Shown here: in pieces, positions 17,111 to 23,519 of the stretch
Position numbering within the stretch: the stretch's first letter is position 1
Layout: each line of letters starts with the position of its first letter
Assembly: GCA_964645285.1 (NCBI GenBank)
Contig: CAZYDR010000056.1
Span: 1 to 23,519 of the forward strand
Origin: JAYZAP01 sp964645285
Lineage (GTDB): Bacteria; Pseudomonadota; Alphaproteobacteria; JAAXGF01
Length of the DNA stretch: 23,519 bases
Reading direction: 5' to 3'
The notes under the pieces: model-generated
What the model saw: only the letters and a program-made list of their open reading frames with translations
Database searches by the model: none
Told to the model about the DNA's origin: nothing
Translations under genes and position numbers: made by a program

Positions 17111-18117
17111 TCGGCGACCGTCTCATCTTGGCTGGCCGCCATATGGACGCTTGGGTCCCGGGCGGCGATGGTGCTGACGGGAACCAGCACGAATCCCCGT
17201 TCGGCCACCGTCGATAACCAGTCGGTCAGAACTTCGATGGTGTGGGGTCGCGGATGGGCAATGCCGATGGCGAAGCCATGATCCCGGGCGTGACGTTCCA
17301 GGGCGGCGAGCTGGGCGCCGATGAGCGTGCCATCGGCGTCGTTATCGATAAAGATATCACGGCGCAGAGCTGGTACGCCAAAGTCGCGGGCGAGCCGTTC
17401 CGCCACGGAATTGGAGCCCGTGCGGGAATCGACGAACAGCAGGCCGCGGTCGCGCACCTCGCCGAGGACCAGCGCCATGGCTACCTCGTCGCGGGTAAAC
17501 CGGCTGCCCATGTGGTTGTTGACCCCCACATAGCCATCGATGCTGTCGAGCATGGCGATTGCGCGGCCGCGCAATTCATCGGCGTCCAGGCTGGTCAACA
17601 GCGGATCGGGGCCGGGGTTCTCACTCGCGTCGTCGGGCTCCATGGGAAGGTGCAGCATGATTTCATGGCCGGCTCGGCGGGCCGCCGCGACCTGTTCGTC
17701 AAGGTTCGGCGCGTGAGGGAAATAGGCCAGGGTGAGCGGGCCCAGCAGGGCGACAATACGATCCGACCAATCCCTCGCCTCACCCATGTCGTCAATCATC
17801 AGGGCAATCATCGGCGTGCCGGGGACCGCCAACGGTGGCGACACCGCATGACGCTGCCAAGCTGGCGGCTCGACAACCTCAATAGGTTCAATCGTAACCG
17901 ACGACGCCCATTGCACTGTTTCGTCTTCTTCGGTGGCGACAGCCACCGGCGCCACCGGCTCGACAAACGGCTCGATCACCGGTTCCGGCTCGGCTTCGAG
18001 TTCGACCATGACCGGATCGGCAACTGGTTGAACCGGCTCTTGCGCGGCAAGCCAGGCGCCGCCGCCAATTCCGAGAATGGCGGCAAGGGTCAGTCCCATG
18101 AAGAGTCGATGGCTCAC
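17107..18117 (-). CDS. Divergent polysaccharide deacetylase family protein (YibQ-like), membrane-anchored
   Basis: This 336-residue protein belongs to the divergent polysaccharide deacetylase family (Polysacc_deac_2). It has an N-terminal membrane helix or uncleaved signal (about 7-25), a Pro/Glu/Val-rich linker (about 27-95), and a deacetylase-like barrel. Motifs are ALMIDDMG (Asp109, Asp110), TLAYFPHAPN, HEIMLHLPMEP, GVNNHMGSRFT and AHPRPHTIE. The substrate of this family is not established; an envelope polysaccharide or peptidoglycan is inferred. The frame is open to 18183, but a GTG at 18117 overlaps the cueR stop (GTGA) with GGAG about seven bases upstream and gives a clean membrane anchor, so I prefer it. 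The 3' end overlaps the next gene by four bases. Its place inside a copper operon is unexpected. Confidence 0.85.
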   Translation of the reverse strand: MSHRLFMGLTLAAILGIGGGAWLAAQEPVQPVADPVMVELEAEPEPVIEPFVEPVAPVAVATEEDETVQWASSVTIEPIEVVEPPAWQRHAVSPPLAVPGTPMIALMIDDMGEARDWSDRIVALLGPLTLAYFPHAPNLDEQVAAARRAGHEIMLHLPMEPDDASENPGPDPLLTSLDADELRGRAIAMLDSIDGYVGVNNHMGSRFTRDEVAMALVLGEVRDRGLLFVDSRTGSNSVAERLARDFGVPALRRDIFIDNDADGTLIGAQLAALERHARDHGFAIGIAHPRPHTIEVLTDWLSTVAERGFVLVPVSTIAARDPSVHMAASQDETVAE

Positions 18118-18539
18118 TGAGAGCGCTCCGGTCCGGCCACGGGGTTGACCGCTAACCCGGCCAGGTCGTCGAGAATCGGACAATCAGGCCGGTCGTCGCC
18201 GTGGCACTTATCAACCAGATAACCAAGAGTCGTGCGGATCGATTCTAGGGCCGCGATTTTTTCCTCGATATCGCTCATATGCCGTCGGGCCACTGCCTTG
18301 ACGTCGGCGCTGGCGCGGCCCTTGTCGCGATAAAGCGTCAACAGGCCGGCCACGTCATCAACGCTGAACCCCAGGCTGCGCGCCCGGTGGATAAAGCGCA
18401 GGAAGGCAACGTCCGTATCGCCGTAGCTGCGGTAGCCGCCGTCGGTACGCGGCGCCGCTTCAATCAGGCCGATGGATTCGTAGTAGCGGATGGTTTTCGA
18501 CGTCACTCCGGAAAGGCTCGCCGCCTGGCCAATGTTCAT
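18114..18539 (-). CDS. cueR: CueR-type MerR-family copper-responsive regulator
   Basis: This 141-residue MerR-family activator begins with the winged helix-turn-helix (MNIGQAASLSGVTSKTIRYYESIGL) and continues with the dimerisation helix. The Cu(I)-binding loop reads CHGDDRPDC, placing Cys112 and Cys120 at the same numbers and spacing as in E. coli CueR. Ser77, the mark of monovalent-metal sensors, is also present. It should bind Cu(I) and activate the promoter upstream of copA by distorting its 19-bp spacer. The ATG at 18539 overlaps the copA stop in ATGA, with GGGAG upstream. The longer frame to 18578 does not fit the family N-terminus. Being second in the operon it activates, it should create positive feedback. 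Confidence 0.95.
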   Translation of the reverse strand: MNIGQAASLSGVTSKTIRYYESIGLIEAAPRTDGGYRSYGDTDVAFLRFIHRARSLGFSVDDVAGLLTLYRDKGRASADVKAVARRHMSDIEEKIAALESIRTTLGYLVDKCHGDDRPDCPILDDLAGLAVNPVAGPERSQ

Positions 18540-20986
18540 TTGTTTGCTCCCGACTTGCTTCCACCCTGGGGCCGCCAACGCCTCAAGCTCAATGAATTGG
18601 TCACTACGCTGACGCTGGAAAACGCCATGGCCGCCCCGGCGAATACCGGGTTGAGCATACCCGCGGCAGCCAGGGGAATCCCGATGACGTTGTAAATAAA
18701 GGCCCAGAACAGATTCTGCAAAATCTTACGGTAGGTGGCCCGGGACACCTCGATGGCGTCAGCCACCAGCACGGGGTCGCCGCGCATCAGGGTCAAGCCG
18801 GCGCTGTGCATGGCGACATCGGTGCCGCCGGCCATGGCGATGCCGACATCGGCGGCGGCCAGGGCCGGCGCGTCGTTGATGCCGTCGCCGACCATGGCGA
18901 CAAGACGGCCATCGCCGCGCAGGCGAACAATTTCCGCGGCCTTGTCGCCGGGCAGAACCTCGGCCAGGACCCGATCGACCCCGACTTCCGCGGCGACCAT
19001 GGCGGCGCTGCGCCCGTTGTCGCCGGTCAGCATCACGGTCTCGATGCCCTGGACCTTGAGCCGCGCCACCGCCGCCGACGCATTGGCCTTGACCGCGTCC
19101 CGCATGGCAATCAGGCCAAGCACGCCGCCACCCTCGCCGAGCCACATGACGGTCTTGCCCTCTTGTTCGAGCGCCGTGGCTGCGGCATCACCAGTTCCAA
19201 TGTCGATGCCCGCCTCGGCCATGAGCCGGCGATTGCCAAGCCACAAGGCGCGGCCATCGATCGTGGCATTGATGCCCCGGCCGGTCAGGCTCTTGAAATC
19301 GACGGCCGGTTTAAGCTCGACACCCCCGGCATACTCCAACACGCCCTGCGCCAGGGGATGCTCGCTGCCGGCCTGAAGCGACGCCGATAAAGCAACCACC
19401 TCGGCCTCAGCCGCCGCCAGGCCAACCACGTCGCTGACGCTGGGCCGGCCTTCGGTCAGGGTGCCGGTCTTGTCGAACACCACCACCTTGATCTTATGGG
19501 TGCGCTCCAGAGCCTCGGCGTCCTTGATGAGAATGCCCGCCTTGGCCGCAACCCCAGTACCCACCATGATCGCCGTCGGCGTCGCCAGACCGAGGGCGCA
19601 GGGGCAGGCGATGACCAGTACGGCCACGGCGGTGACCAGTGCTACTGCCACGTCGGCGCCACTCATCCACCAGGCGATGAAAGCCACGTCCGCGATGACC
19701 ACGACTACAGGAACGAAGATCGACGCCACCTTATCGACCAAACGCTGGACCGGCGCCTTGCTGGCCTGGGCGGATTCGACCAACCGAATGATGTCCGCCA
19801 GCATGGATTCAGCGCCGACCCCGGTTACTGTAACCCGCAGCAATCCCGCACCGTTGACCGCGCCGCCGATGACCACGTCGCCGGGCCCCTTGGCCACCGG
19901 CATGCTCTCGCCGGTTATCAGCGCTTCGTCGATTTCGCTGTCGCCTTCGATGATTTCACCATCGGCGGGAATACGTTCGCCGGGCCGGATAACCACCACG
20001 TCGCCACTCATCAGGGTATCGACCGGCACCTCGACCTCGGCGCCATCCCGCAGCACTCGGGCGGTTGACGGACGCAAGGCCGACAAGGCGCGGATTGCCG
20101 CCGCCGTGGAGCGTTTGGCCCGATGCTCGAGCCAGCGGCCCAGCAGCACCAGGGTGATAATCACCGCCGCCGCCTCAAAATAGAGATGGCCATCGCCGTA
20201 TTGGGGCCAGATCATCAGGGCGACGCTGAGGCCAAATGCCGCCGAGGTGCCCAATGCCACCAGCAGGTCCATGTTACCGGTGCCGGCGCGCAGGCCCTTC
20301 CAGGCCGGGCCATAGAATCGCGCCCCGAGAACGAACTGCACCGGGGATGCCAGGGCCAGTTGCAGCAGCGGTGACAAGCGGAAGTCAAAGCCAAGCAGCC
20401 CGGCCGCCATCTGCGCCACCAAAGGCGCTGTGAAGGCCGCCGCCGCCAGCACATTGTTACGCTCAAGGCGCAGCTTGCGAAGCGCAGCCGCATCGCGATC
20501 ATCGGCGTTCGGCTGGTCATCAAGAGGCGCGGCGCCAAACCCGGCACGCTCGACCCGGTCAACCACCTCAGCGGGGTCTATGATCCTGGCCGGGCCGGTG
20601 ACACGGGCTTGCTCGGTAGCCAGATTAACACTCACGGCGCCAACCCCCGCCGCCTTGCCCATGGCGCGCTCGACCCGCGAGACGCAGGACGCGCAGGTCA
20701 TGCCCTCAATGGCGAAGGTGAGTGTTTCAGTTGGCACCCCATAACCTGCTCGTTCGATAGCCTCGGCCACGGCAGTGGGATTGGTGACGGCGGGATCGTA
20801 GGTCACCTCGGCCTGCTCGATCGCCAGATTGACACTGGCCCCGACGACACCCTCGGCCCGACCCAACGCCTTCTCCACCCGCCCGACACAAGACGCACAG
20901 GTCATGCCCTCCACGGGAAGGGTAACCGTAGCCAGATTAGGTGGCGGCGCATTTGCCGTGATGGGCTCGGTCGAGACGACGGTCAT
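18536..20986 (-). CDS. copA: Cu(I)-exporting P1B-type ATPase with two HMA domains
   Basis: CopA pumps Cu(I) out of the cytoplasm using ATP. The 816-residue product has two N-terminal HMA domains with CASC sites (Cys30/Cys33 and Cys98/Cys101), then the membrane helices, the actuator loop with TGES, the transport motif CPCALG (about 461-466), the phosphorylation motif DKTGT (about 505-509), GSEHPLA, and GDGINDAPALAAADVGIAM. The last helices contain YN and MAFSSVSVVTNSL, as in Cu(I)-type pumps. Two starts are possible. The ATG at 20992 is only two bases from GGAG, while the ATG at 20986 is eight bases from it and is preferred. It is the first gene of the copper operon and is divergent from trpG. 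Confidence 0.97.
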   Translation of the reverse strand: MTVVSTEPITANAPPPNLATVTLPVEGMTCASCVGRVEKALGRAEGVVGASVNLAIEQAEVTYDPAVTNPTAVAEAIERAGYGVPTETLTFAIEGMTCASCVSRVERAMGKAAGVGAVSVNLATEQARVTGPARIIDPAEVVDRVERAGFGAAPLDDQPNADDRDAAALRKLRLERNNVLAAAAFTAPLVAQMAAGLLGFDFRLSPLLQLALASPVQFVLGARFYGPAWKGLRAGTGNMDLLVALGTSAAFGLSVALMIWPQYGDGHLYFEAAAVIITLVLLGRWLEHRAKRSTAAAIRALSALRPSTARVLRDGAEVEVPVDTLMSGDVVVIRPGERIPADGEIIEGDSEIDEALITGESMPVAKGPGDVVIGGAVNGAGLLRVTVTGVGAESMLADIIRLVESAQASKAPVQRLVDKVASIFVPVVVVIADVAFIAWWMSGADVAVALVTAVAVLVIACPCALGLATPTAIMVGTGVAAKAGILIKDAEALERTHKIKVVVFDKTGTLTEGRPSVSDVVGLAAAEAEVVALSASLQAGSEHPLAQGVLEYAGGVELKPAVDFKSLTGRGINATIDGRALWLGNRRLMAEAGIDIGTGDAAATALEQEGKTVMWLGEGGGVLGLIAMRDAVKANASAAVARLKVQGIETVMLTGDNGRSAAMVAAEVGVDRVLAEVLPGDKAAEIVRLRGDGRLVAMVGDGINDAPALAAADVGIAMAGGTDVAMHSAGLTLMRGDPVLVADAIEVSRATYRKILQNLFWAFIYNVIGIPLAAAGMLNPVFAGAAMAFSSVSVVTNSLSLRRWRPQGGSKSGANK

Positions 20987-21030
20987 GACCATTACTCCGC
21001 GATTGAAGGCGGTTTCCCACCATTCAAGAT

Positions 21031-21061
21031 AACATAATCATTCCAGTTACTGGAAGGCCAA
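21031..21061 (-). promoter_or_regulatory. CueR-type promoter and operator of the copA operon
   Basis: On the minus strand TTGGCC (21056-21061) and TATGTT (21031-21036) are separated by exactly 19 bases, the overlong spacer typical of MerR-family promoters. The spacer holds a perfect 15-base palindrome, TTCCAGTTACTGGAA (21041-21055). On the minus strand the box reads CCTTCC-N7-GGAATG, one mismatch from the CueR consensus CCTTCC-N7-GGAAGG. Transcription would start near 21024, giving a leader of about 38 bases before copA. Confidence 0.88.
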
Positions 21062-21162
21062 GGTTTATGAGCGAAATTTTCTCCCGGTTCCGCCCTCGCA
21101 GGGTATAAATGCCGCGCCCTAACTGATACAAAACGTGAAGAAATTACCCAGAGACGGCGGCT
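21062..21162 (+). promoter_or_regulatory. Upstream region of trpG, probable promoter
   Basis: trpG has no same-strand gene before it in this window, so a promoter is expected here. TATAAA at 21104-21109 is a reasonable -10, but no good -35 stands 16-18 bases upstream. A 13-codon frame at 21067-21108 has no Trp codon, so it is not a classical trp leader peptide. Only weak 4-bp stems are visible. Confidence 0.3.
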
Positions 21163-21747
21163 ATGCTTGTCCTAATCGATAACTACGACAGCTTTACCTA
21201 CAACCTGGTCCACTTCCTCGGGGAGTTGGGCGGCGAGGTCACGGTGGAGCGCAATGATGCGGTCACCGTTGACGAGGTGCTGGCCCGGGCGCCCGAGGCC
21301 GTGGTTATTTCGCCGGGGCCGTGCGATCCGGACCGCGCCGGCATCTGTCTCGAGATGGTCGAGCGCGCGGCCGGCGCCCTGCCCTTGCTCGGGGTGTGTC
21401 TCGGCCATCAGTCCGTCGGCCAGGCGTTCGGCGGAAAGGTCGTGCGCGCACCCTATGTCATGCATGGCAAGCTCAGCGAGATCAGCCATAATGGCGAAGG
21501 TGTCTTCAAGGGCCTGCCCAATCCGTTCTCGGCGACCCGCTATCATTCCCTGGTGGTCGAGCGCGACAGTCTGCCCGATTGCCTCGAGGTATCGGCGGAA
21601 ACCGATGACGGAGTCATCATGGGCATCGCCCACCGGGAACTGCCGATCCACGGCGTCCAGTTTCACCCGGAGAGTATCGCCTCCGAGCACGGCCACGCCC
21701 TGCTCAGGAACTTTCTCGACATCGCCCAGGCGGAGGGCCAAGCGTGA
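21163..21747 (+). CDS. trpG: Anthranilate synthase component II, glutamine amidotransferase
   Basis: TrpG hydrolyses glutamine and channels ammonia to TrpE. The 194-residue class I amidotransferase has LIDNYDSFTYNLVHFLGELG at the N-terminus, the oxyanion-loop motif ISPGPCDP, the nucleophile Cys79 in GVCLGHQ, and His168 and Glu170 in VQFHPESI. The ATG at 21163 has only a weak ribosome site. It is 10 bases upstream of trpD and heads the trpG-trpD-trpC run, separated from trpE by the opposite-strand copper block. Some TrpG proteins also serve as PabA for folate synthesis. The trpD-trpC context makes the tryptophan role primary. Confidence 0.95.
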   Translation: MLVLIDNYDSFTYNLVHFLGELGGEVTVERNDAVTVDEVLARAPEAVVISPGPCDPDRAGICLEMVERAAGALPLLGVCLGHQSVGQAFGGKVVRAPYVMHGKLSEISHNGEGVFKGLPNPFSATRYHSLVVERDSLPDCLEVSAETDDGVIMGIAHRELPIHGVQFHPESIASEHGHALLRNFLDIAQAEGQA

Positions 21748-21757
21748 GGACGATGGC

Positions 21758-22783
21758 ATGAGTGACTACGACATGAAACAACTCATCGGCCATGTGGCGA
21801 CCGGCGCGACCCTGGGCGTCGAGCAGGCCAAGGGCGCCTTCGATCTGATGATGGCCGGCGAGGCTACCCCGGTGCAGATATCCGCCTTCCTGATGGCGCT
21901 GCGGGTGCGCGGCGAAAACGTTGAGGAGATTACCGGCGGCGCCCTGACCATGCGCGACAAGATGACCCGCATCTCCGGCCCGGCCAACGCCATGGACGTG
22001 GTCGGAACCGGCGGCGACGGCACCGGAACGTACAATATCTCAACCGCCTCGGCCCTGGTGGTCGCCGGCGCCGGGGTACCGGTGGCCAAGCACGGCAACA
22101 AGGCGGCGTCGTCGAAATCCGGCGCCGCCGACGTGCTGTCGGCCCTGGGCATCAAGCTCGACGCGGATTTTTCCCTGGTCGAGCGCTCCCTTAACGAGGC
22201 CGGCATCTGCTTCATGTTCGCCCAGCGCCACCACAGCGCCATGAAACACGTCGGCCCGACCCGGGTCGAACTCGGTACCCGCACGGTGTTCAATCTGCTC
22301 GGGCCGATCTCCAACCCGGCCGGCGTCAGGCGCTATCTGGTCGGCGTTTTCGACCGCGCCTGGATCGAGCCCTTGGCCCGGGTCCTGGCTAATTTGGGCA
22401 CCGAGCGCGCCTGGGTAGTTCACGGCGCCGACGGCATGGACGAACTCAGCACCACGGGCACGTCCTATGTAGCCGAGCTGGCCGACGGCGACGTCCGCAC
22501 TTTCGAGGTCAATCCCGGCGATGCCGGCCTTGAGACCGCCGCTCTCGAAGACCTGCTGGGCGGCGACGGCGAATACAACGCGGCGGCCATACGCGCCCTG
22601 CTCGACGGAGAGCCCAGCGCCTTCCGCGATATCGTACTGTACAACGCCGGTGCCGCGCTGACCGTTGCCGGCGAGGTTTCGGGTATCCGGGAGGGCGCCG
22701 CCGCGGCCGCCCTCTCCATCGACAGCGGCGCCGCGCGCGAGAAGCTCAACGCCCTGGTGCGCATTACCAACGAAGAGGCCTGA
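21758..22783 (+). CDS. trpD: Anthranilate phosphoribosyltransferase
   Basis: TrpD transfers a phosphoribosyl group from PRPP to anthranilate. The 341-residue product shows the PRPP-binding VVGTGGDGTGTYNIST, the KHGNKAASSKSGAADVLSALG segment, FMFAQRHHSAMKHVGPTRVELGTRTVFNLLGPISNPA, and GADGMDELS. The reading frame is open far upstream inside trpG, but the ATG at 21758 follows GAGGA by seven bases and gives the normal family length. It begins 10 bases after the trpG stop. Its TGA stop is followed by a single codon and then the TTG start of trpC in the same frame, so rare readthrough would give a TrpD-TrpC fusion. Confidence 0.96.
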   Translation: MSDYDMKQLIGHVATGATLGVEQAKGAFDLMMAGEATPVQISAFLMALRVRGENVEEITGGALTMRDKMTRISGPANAMDVVGTGGDGTGTYNISTASALVVAGAGVPVAKHGNKAASSKSGAADVLSALGIKLDADFSLVERSLNEAGICFMFAQRHHSAMKHVGPTRVELGTRTVFNLLGPISNPAGVRRYLVGVFDRAWIEPLARVLANLGTERAWVVHGADGMDELSTTGTSYVAELADGDVRTFEVNPGDAGLETAALEDLLGGDGEYNAAAIRALLDGEPSAFRDIVLYNAGAALTVAGEVSGIREGAAAAALSIDSGAAREKLNALVRITNEEA

Positions 22784-22786
22784 GCC

Positions 22787-23519
22787 TTGAGCGACACCCT
22801 GAGCCGCATTTGCGCCGATAAGCGTATCCTGGTCACTGATCGCAAGGCGGCCCGGCCAATTGACGCGGTCGAGCGCGACGCCAAGGCAGCAGCAGAACCG
22901 CGTGGATTCGCCGCCGCTCTTGACGCCCATGTGGCAAGTCAAGGCCTGGCGCTGATCGCTGAACTTAAAAAGGCGTCGCCGAGCAAGGGCCTGATCCGCG
23001 CCGACTTCGATCCGCCCAGCCTGGCCCGCGCCTATCAGGCCGGCGGCGCGGCCTGCCTCTCGGTGCTCACGGACACGCCCTATTTCCAGGGCGAAGACAG
23101 CTATCTTCAGGCGGCCATCGAGGCGGTTGATCTGCCGGTGCTGCGCAAGGATTTCATCGTCGATCCCTGGCAGGTGGCCGAGACCCGGGCCCTGGGCGCT
23201 GACTGTCTGCTGCTGATCATGGCGGCCCTGGACGACGGCGCTGCCGCCGAGATTGAGGCAGCGGCCCTAGCCTACCGTATGGATGTGCTGGTCGAAATCC
23301 ACGACGAATCCGAGTTGGAGCGGGCTGCGCGCCTGACCAGCCGGCTGATCGGGATCAATAACCGCAACCTCAAGACCCTCGAAGTCGACCTTGCCGCCAC
23401 CGAACGCCTGGCGCCCCTGGCGTCCGAGGGTAGCGACCTGGTCTGCGAGAGTGGTCTTCACGACCACGGCGACTTGCTACGCATGGCCGAGGCCGGAGCG
23501 CGGCGCTTCCTGGTCGGCG
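22787..23519 (+). CDS. trpC: Indole-3-glycerol phosphate synthase, 3' end cut by window edge
   Basis: TrpC closes the indole ring to make indole-3-glycerol phosphate. About 244 codons are visible and the frame is open to the right edge, so roughly the last 20 residues are missing. Motifs of the family barrel are LIAELKKASPSKGLIRADFDP (Glu59, Lys61), LRKDFIVDPWQV, GADCLLLI, VEIHDESELE, IGINNRNLKTLEVD and ESGL. The start is a TTG at 22787, with AAGAGG about eight bases upstream inside the end of trpD. No ATG occurs between the in-frame trpD stop and the conserved region. Single-function TrpC, not fused to TrpF, within the part seen. Confidence 0.93.
   Translation, partial: MSDTLSRICADKRILVTDRKAARPIDAVERDAKAAAEPRGFAAALDAHVASQGLALIAELKKASPSKGLIRADFDPPSLARAYQAGGAACLSVLTDTPYFQGEDSYLQAAIEAVDLPVLRKDFIVDPWQVAETRALGADCLLLIMAALDDGAAAEIEAAALAYRMDVLVEIHDESELERAARLTSRLIGINNRNLKTLEVDLAATERLAPLASEGSDLVCESGLHDHGDLLRMAEAGARRFLVG

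Noticed and set aside
18118..18183. Longer deacetylase N-terminus starting within cueR
   Set aside because: It adds an Arg/Gly-rich stretch with no ribosome site, while the GTG at 18117 has GGAG upstream and a stop/start overlap like its neighbours.
21067..21108. Thirteen-codon frame ahead of trpG as a trp attenuator leader peptide
   Set aside because: It has no Trp codon, and the region has only 4-bp stems and no terminator-like hairpin.
14219..21162. The copper block as a mobile element or genomic island
   Set aside because: No integrase, transposase, terminal repeat or tRNA target is visible, and composition looks like the flanks by eye.

Overview
This is a GC-rich stretch of an alphaproteobacterial chromosome. 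It is probably a draft or metagenome scaffold, because a run of ten Ns sits at 133-142. Three things point to Alphaproteobacteria. The E1-beta subunit of pyruvate dehydrogenase carries its own N-terminal lipoyl domain. The gene order tpiA-secG-pyrG-kdsA-eno-ftsB-pdhA-pdhB-pdhC-lpdA is typical of the class. A PpiD-like chaperone gene lies divergently beside tpiA and directly ahead of trpE. A Rhodospirillales-like relative is my best guess, but the sequence alone does not fix the order. I see no tRNA, rRNA, CRISPR array or insertion sequence, and no gene-free stretch longer than about 180 bases.

Left half (1-10664, all minus strand): a housekeeping block read right to left. It contains triosephosphate isomerase, the SecG translocon subunit, CTP synthase, KDO-8-phosphate synthase (metal-dependent type), enolase, an FtsB/DivIC-like division protein, and the whole pyruvate dehydrogenase complex (E1-alpha, E1-beta, E2, E3). 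Together these carry lower glycolysis into acetyl-CoA and supply LPS and nucleotide precursors. The last gene, lpdA, runs off the left edge and is broken on paper only by the N run.

Divergent centre (10665-14222, plus strand): a PpiD/SurA-like periplasmic chaperone gene followed two bases later by trpE. In many relatives trpG-trpD-trpC follow trpE directly. Here trpE is separated from trpG (21163), trpD and trpC (cut by the right edge) by about 6.9 kb of opposite-strand genes.

Inserted block (14219-20986, minus strand): a copper-efflux operon with an unusual composition. Read in its own direction it is copA, cueR, a divergent polysaccharide deacetylase, an unrecognised two-helix membrane protein, and copZ. 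Every junction in this five-gene chain is a 4-base stop/start overlap. A flavin-type luciferase-like oxidoreductase gene follows 27 bases later, then a ureohydrolase (agmatinase-like) gene. A near-consensus CueR promoter (19-bp spacer with a 15-bp palindrome) precedes copA. CueR has Cys112, Cys120 and Ser77 at the same positions as the E. coli protein, so Cu(I) sensing is well supported. The embedding of two envelope proteins between the regulator and the chaperone is the most interesting feature of the window. It suggests a copper-response module with an extracytoplasmic arm whose role I cannot assign from sequence.
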